A DNA stretch of 64,000 nt from Xanthomonas bonasiae. GTDB lineage: Bacteria; Pseudomonadota; Gammaproteobacteria; Xanthomonadales; Xanthomonadaceae. The stretch lies in assembly GCF_017163705.1 (NCBI RefSeq), contig NZ_JAFIWB010000024.1:1-64000 (forward strand), read 5' to 3'. The notes below the pieces were generated by a model that saw only the letters and a program-made list of their open reading frames with translations, had not been told where the DNA came from and made no database searches. Position numbers and translations under genes: made by a program. Shown here in pieces: positions 63,403 through 64,000 of the stretch (position 1 is its first letter; each line of letters opens with the position of its first letter).

Positions 63403-63860
63403 CGCTGGCTGGCGCGATCGGGATGGGCCGCCATGTTCGCCATGGCGGGCTTGTATCGCATCGCGCGCCTGTTCGAGCCGCGCGCCGCTGTGTTGTTCCG
63501 CTGGCGTAGCGCGATGTCGCTGCTTCGAAGCGGAGCGCGCCGCCGCTCTCCCCGATTGCGCCGTCGGGCAGGTCGGGGGCGGGGGCATGCCGATCCAGCA
63601 GGTGGGAGGCGGATTTCGCCGATCATGCGTGTCGTGATCGAAGTCGTTCCCGTCACCGGTCGTGGAAACGGCGTCGCGGCTGACGCCGCTCCTGCAGGAG
63701 TCGATCGACGGTTTTGTGGGAGGGACTTCAGTCCCGACGCTTTGCCGGCAACGACAGGACGAAGTGCCCCGCGGTATTGCCGTCAGCGGCCGGGAGCGCC
63801 GCCTGGCTCCTTACGACATCGTCGGGGGGCAGCCGCCACTGCGCGGCGTCTCGCCAGGGT
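63403..63860. other. Gap with decayed dispersed repeats
   Basis: No gene is supported. Two decayed copies of the palindrome family are visible: GTCGCGGCTGACGCCGCTCCTGCA near 63671-63697 and TGTGGGAGGGACTTCAGTCC near 63716-63735. Confidence 0.6.
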
Positions 63861-64000
63861 CTATCCTGCGCGCAGCGCCAACGCCGCGACGATGCCGGCG
63901 AAGATCGCCAGGCCGACCCAGTTGTTGTGCATGAAGGCGCGGAAGCAGGGGGCGCGTTCGCGGGTTCGCGCGATGCGGAATTCGTAGGCGACCAGCAACG
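63861..64000 (-). CDS. ubiA: 4-hydroxybenzoate polyprenyltransferase, C-terminal end (partial)
   Basis: The last 46 residues are present. They include [20 protein letters not shown] followed by [20 protein letters not shown], and the frame ends in TAG. The Arg-rich loop followed by [18 protein letters not shown] is the standard C-terminus of UbiA, which prenylates 4-hydroxybenzoate for ubiquinone. The rest lies beyond the right edge. Confidence 0.8.
   Translation of the reverse strand, partial: LLVAYEFRIARTRERAPCFRAFMHNNWVGLAIFAGIVAALALRAG

Overview
The window is very G+C-rich, densely coded bacterial DNA, and everything in it fits a member of the Xanthomonadaceae, most likely Xanthomonas. 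The signs are the dispersed TGTAGGAGCGGCTTCAGCCG palindromes, a split biotin cluster (bioB-bioF-x-bioH ... bioC), and a complete set of genes for eating plant phenolics. No phage, transposase, CRISPR array, rRNA or tRNA was seen. The species is not resolved from the sequence alone.

Layout. 1-4.6 kb (minus strand): a translationally coupled operon RDD - SpoIIM-like - DUF4129 - DUF4350 - start of a probable MoxR ATPase. 4.8-7.6 kb: DUF2167 protein, small alpha/beta hydrolase, Lrp-type regulator, gamma-carbonic-anhydrase-like protein. 7.8-38.9 kb: an aromatic-catabolism island. Its parts are (i) quiC-quiX-quiB plus an aromatic-acid MFS importer; (ii) a MarR regulator followed by an outer-membrane protein, coniferyl-alcohol-type SDR, vanillin-type aldehyde dehydrogenase, feruloyl-CoA hydratase/lyase, ADP-forming feruloyl-CoA synthetase and an esterase; (iii) pobR/pobA; (iv) a repeat island; (v) vanA-vanR-vanB; (vi) pcaIJF-HG-B-D-C; (vii) an IclR regulator of the PcaR/PcaU type and PQQ-dependent quiA. 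39.3-46.7 kb: a tiny lysine-rich protein, a RIO-type kinase and an RND efflux operon. 46.9-54.7 kb: membrane EAL protein, RlaP-like nucleotidyltransferase, mnmG, a probable sigma-54-driven small RNA, a Tyr/Gly-rich lipoprotein, a threonine/serine dehydratase, a YdcF protein and an NTF2-like protein. 54.9-62.5 kb: biotin genes and divergent comF. 62.9-64 kb: a small lipoprotein with a SecD-P1-head-like domain and the end of ubiA.

How the genes work together. The island feeds several plant compounds into protocatechuate. Quinate and shikimate are oxidised and dehydrated in the periplasm (QuiA, QuiB, QuiC) and imported. Hydroxycinnamates are activated and shortened to vanillate, 4-hydroxybenzoate or protocatechuate; vanillate goes through VanAB and 4-hydroxybenzoate through PobA. 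Protocatechuate is then cleaved and degraded by PcaHG, B, C, D, IJ and F to succinyl-CoA and acetyl-CoA. A recurring 15-bp box close to GTTCGATAATCGCAC lies upstream of quiC, pcaI and quiA. This suggests that the single IclR regulator encoded beside quiA controls three separated transcription units. Separate local regulators (MarR, AraC-type PobR, GntR-type VanR) appear to control the feeder branches.

The most interesting observations are the shared box, the probable beta-helix dehydroshikimate dehydratase in a fully periplasmic quinate route, a sigma-54 promoter followed by a terminated small-RNA-sized transcript beside mnmG, a BirA-type operator lying inside the 5' end of comF, a composite repeat island with two hexanucleotide arrays between pobA and vanB, and two gene remnants.
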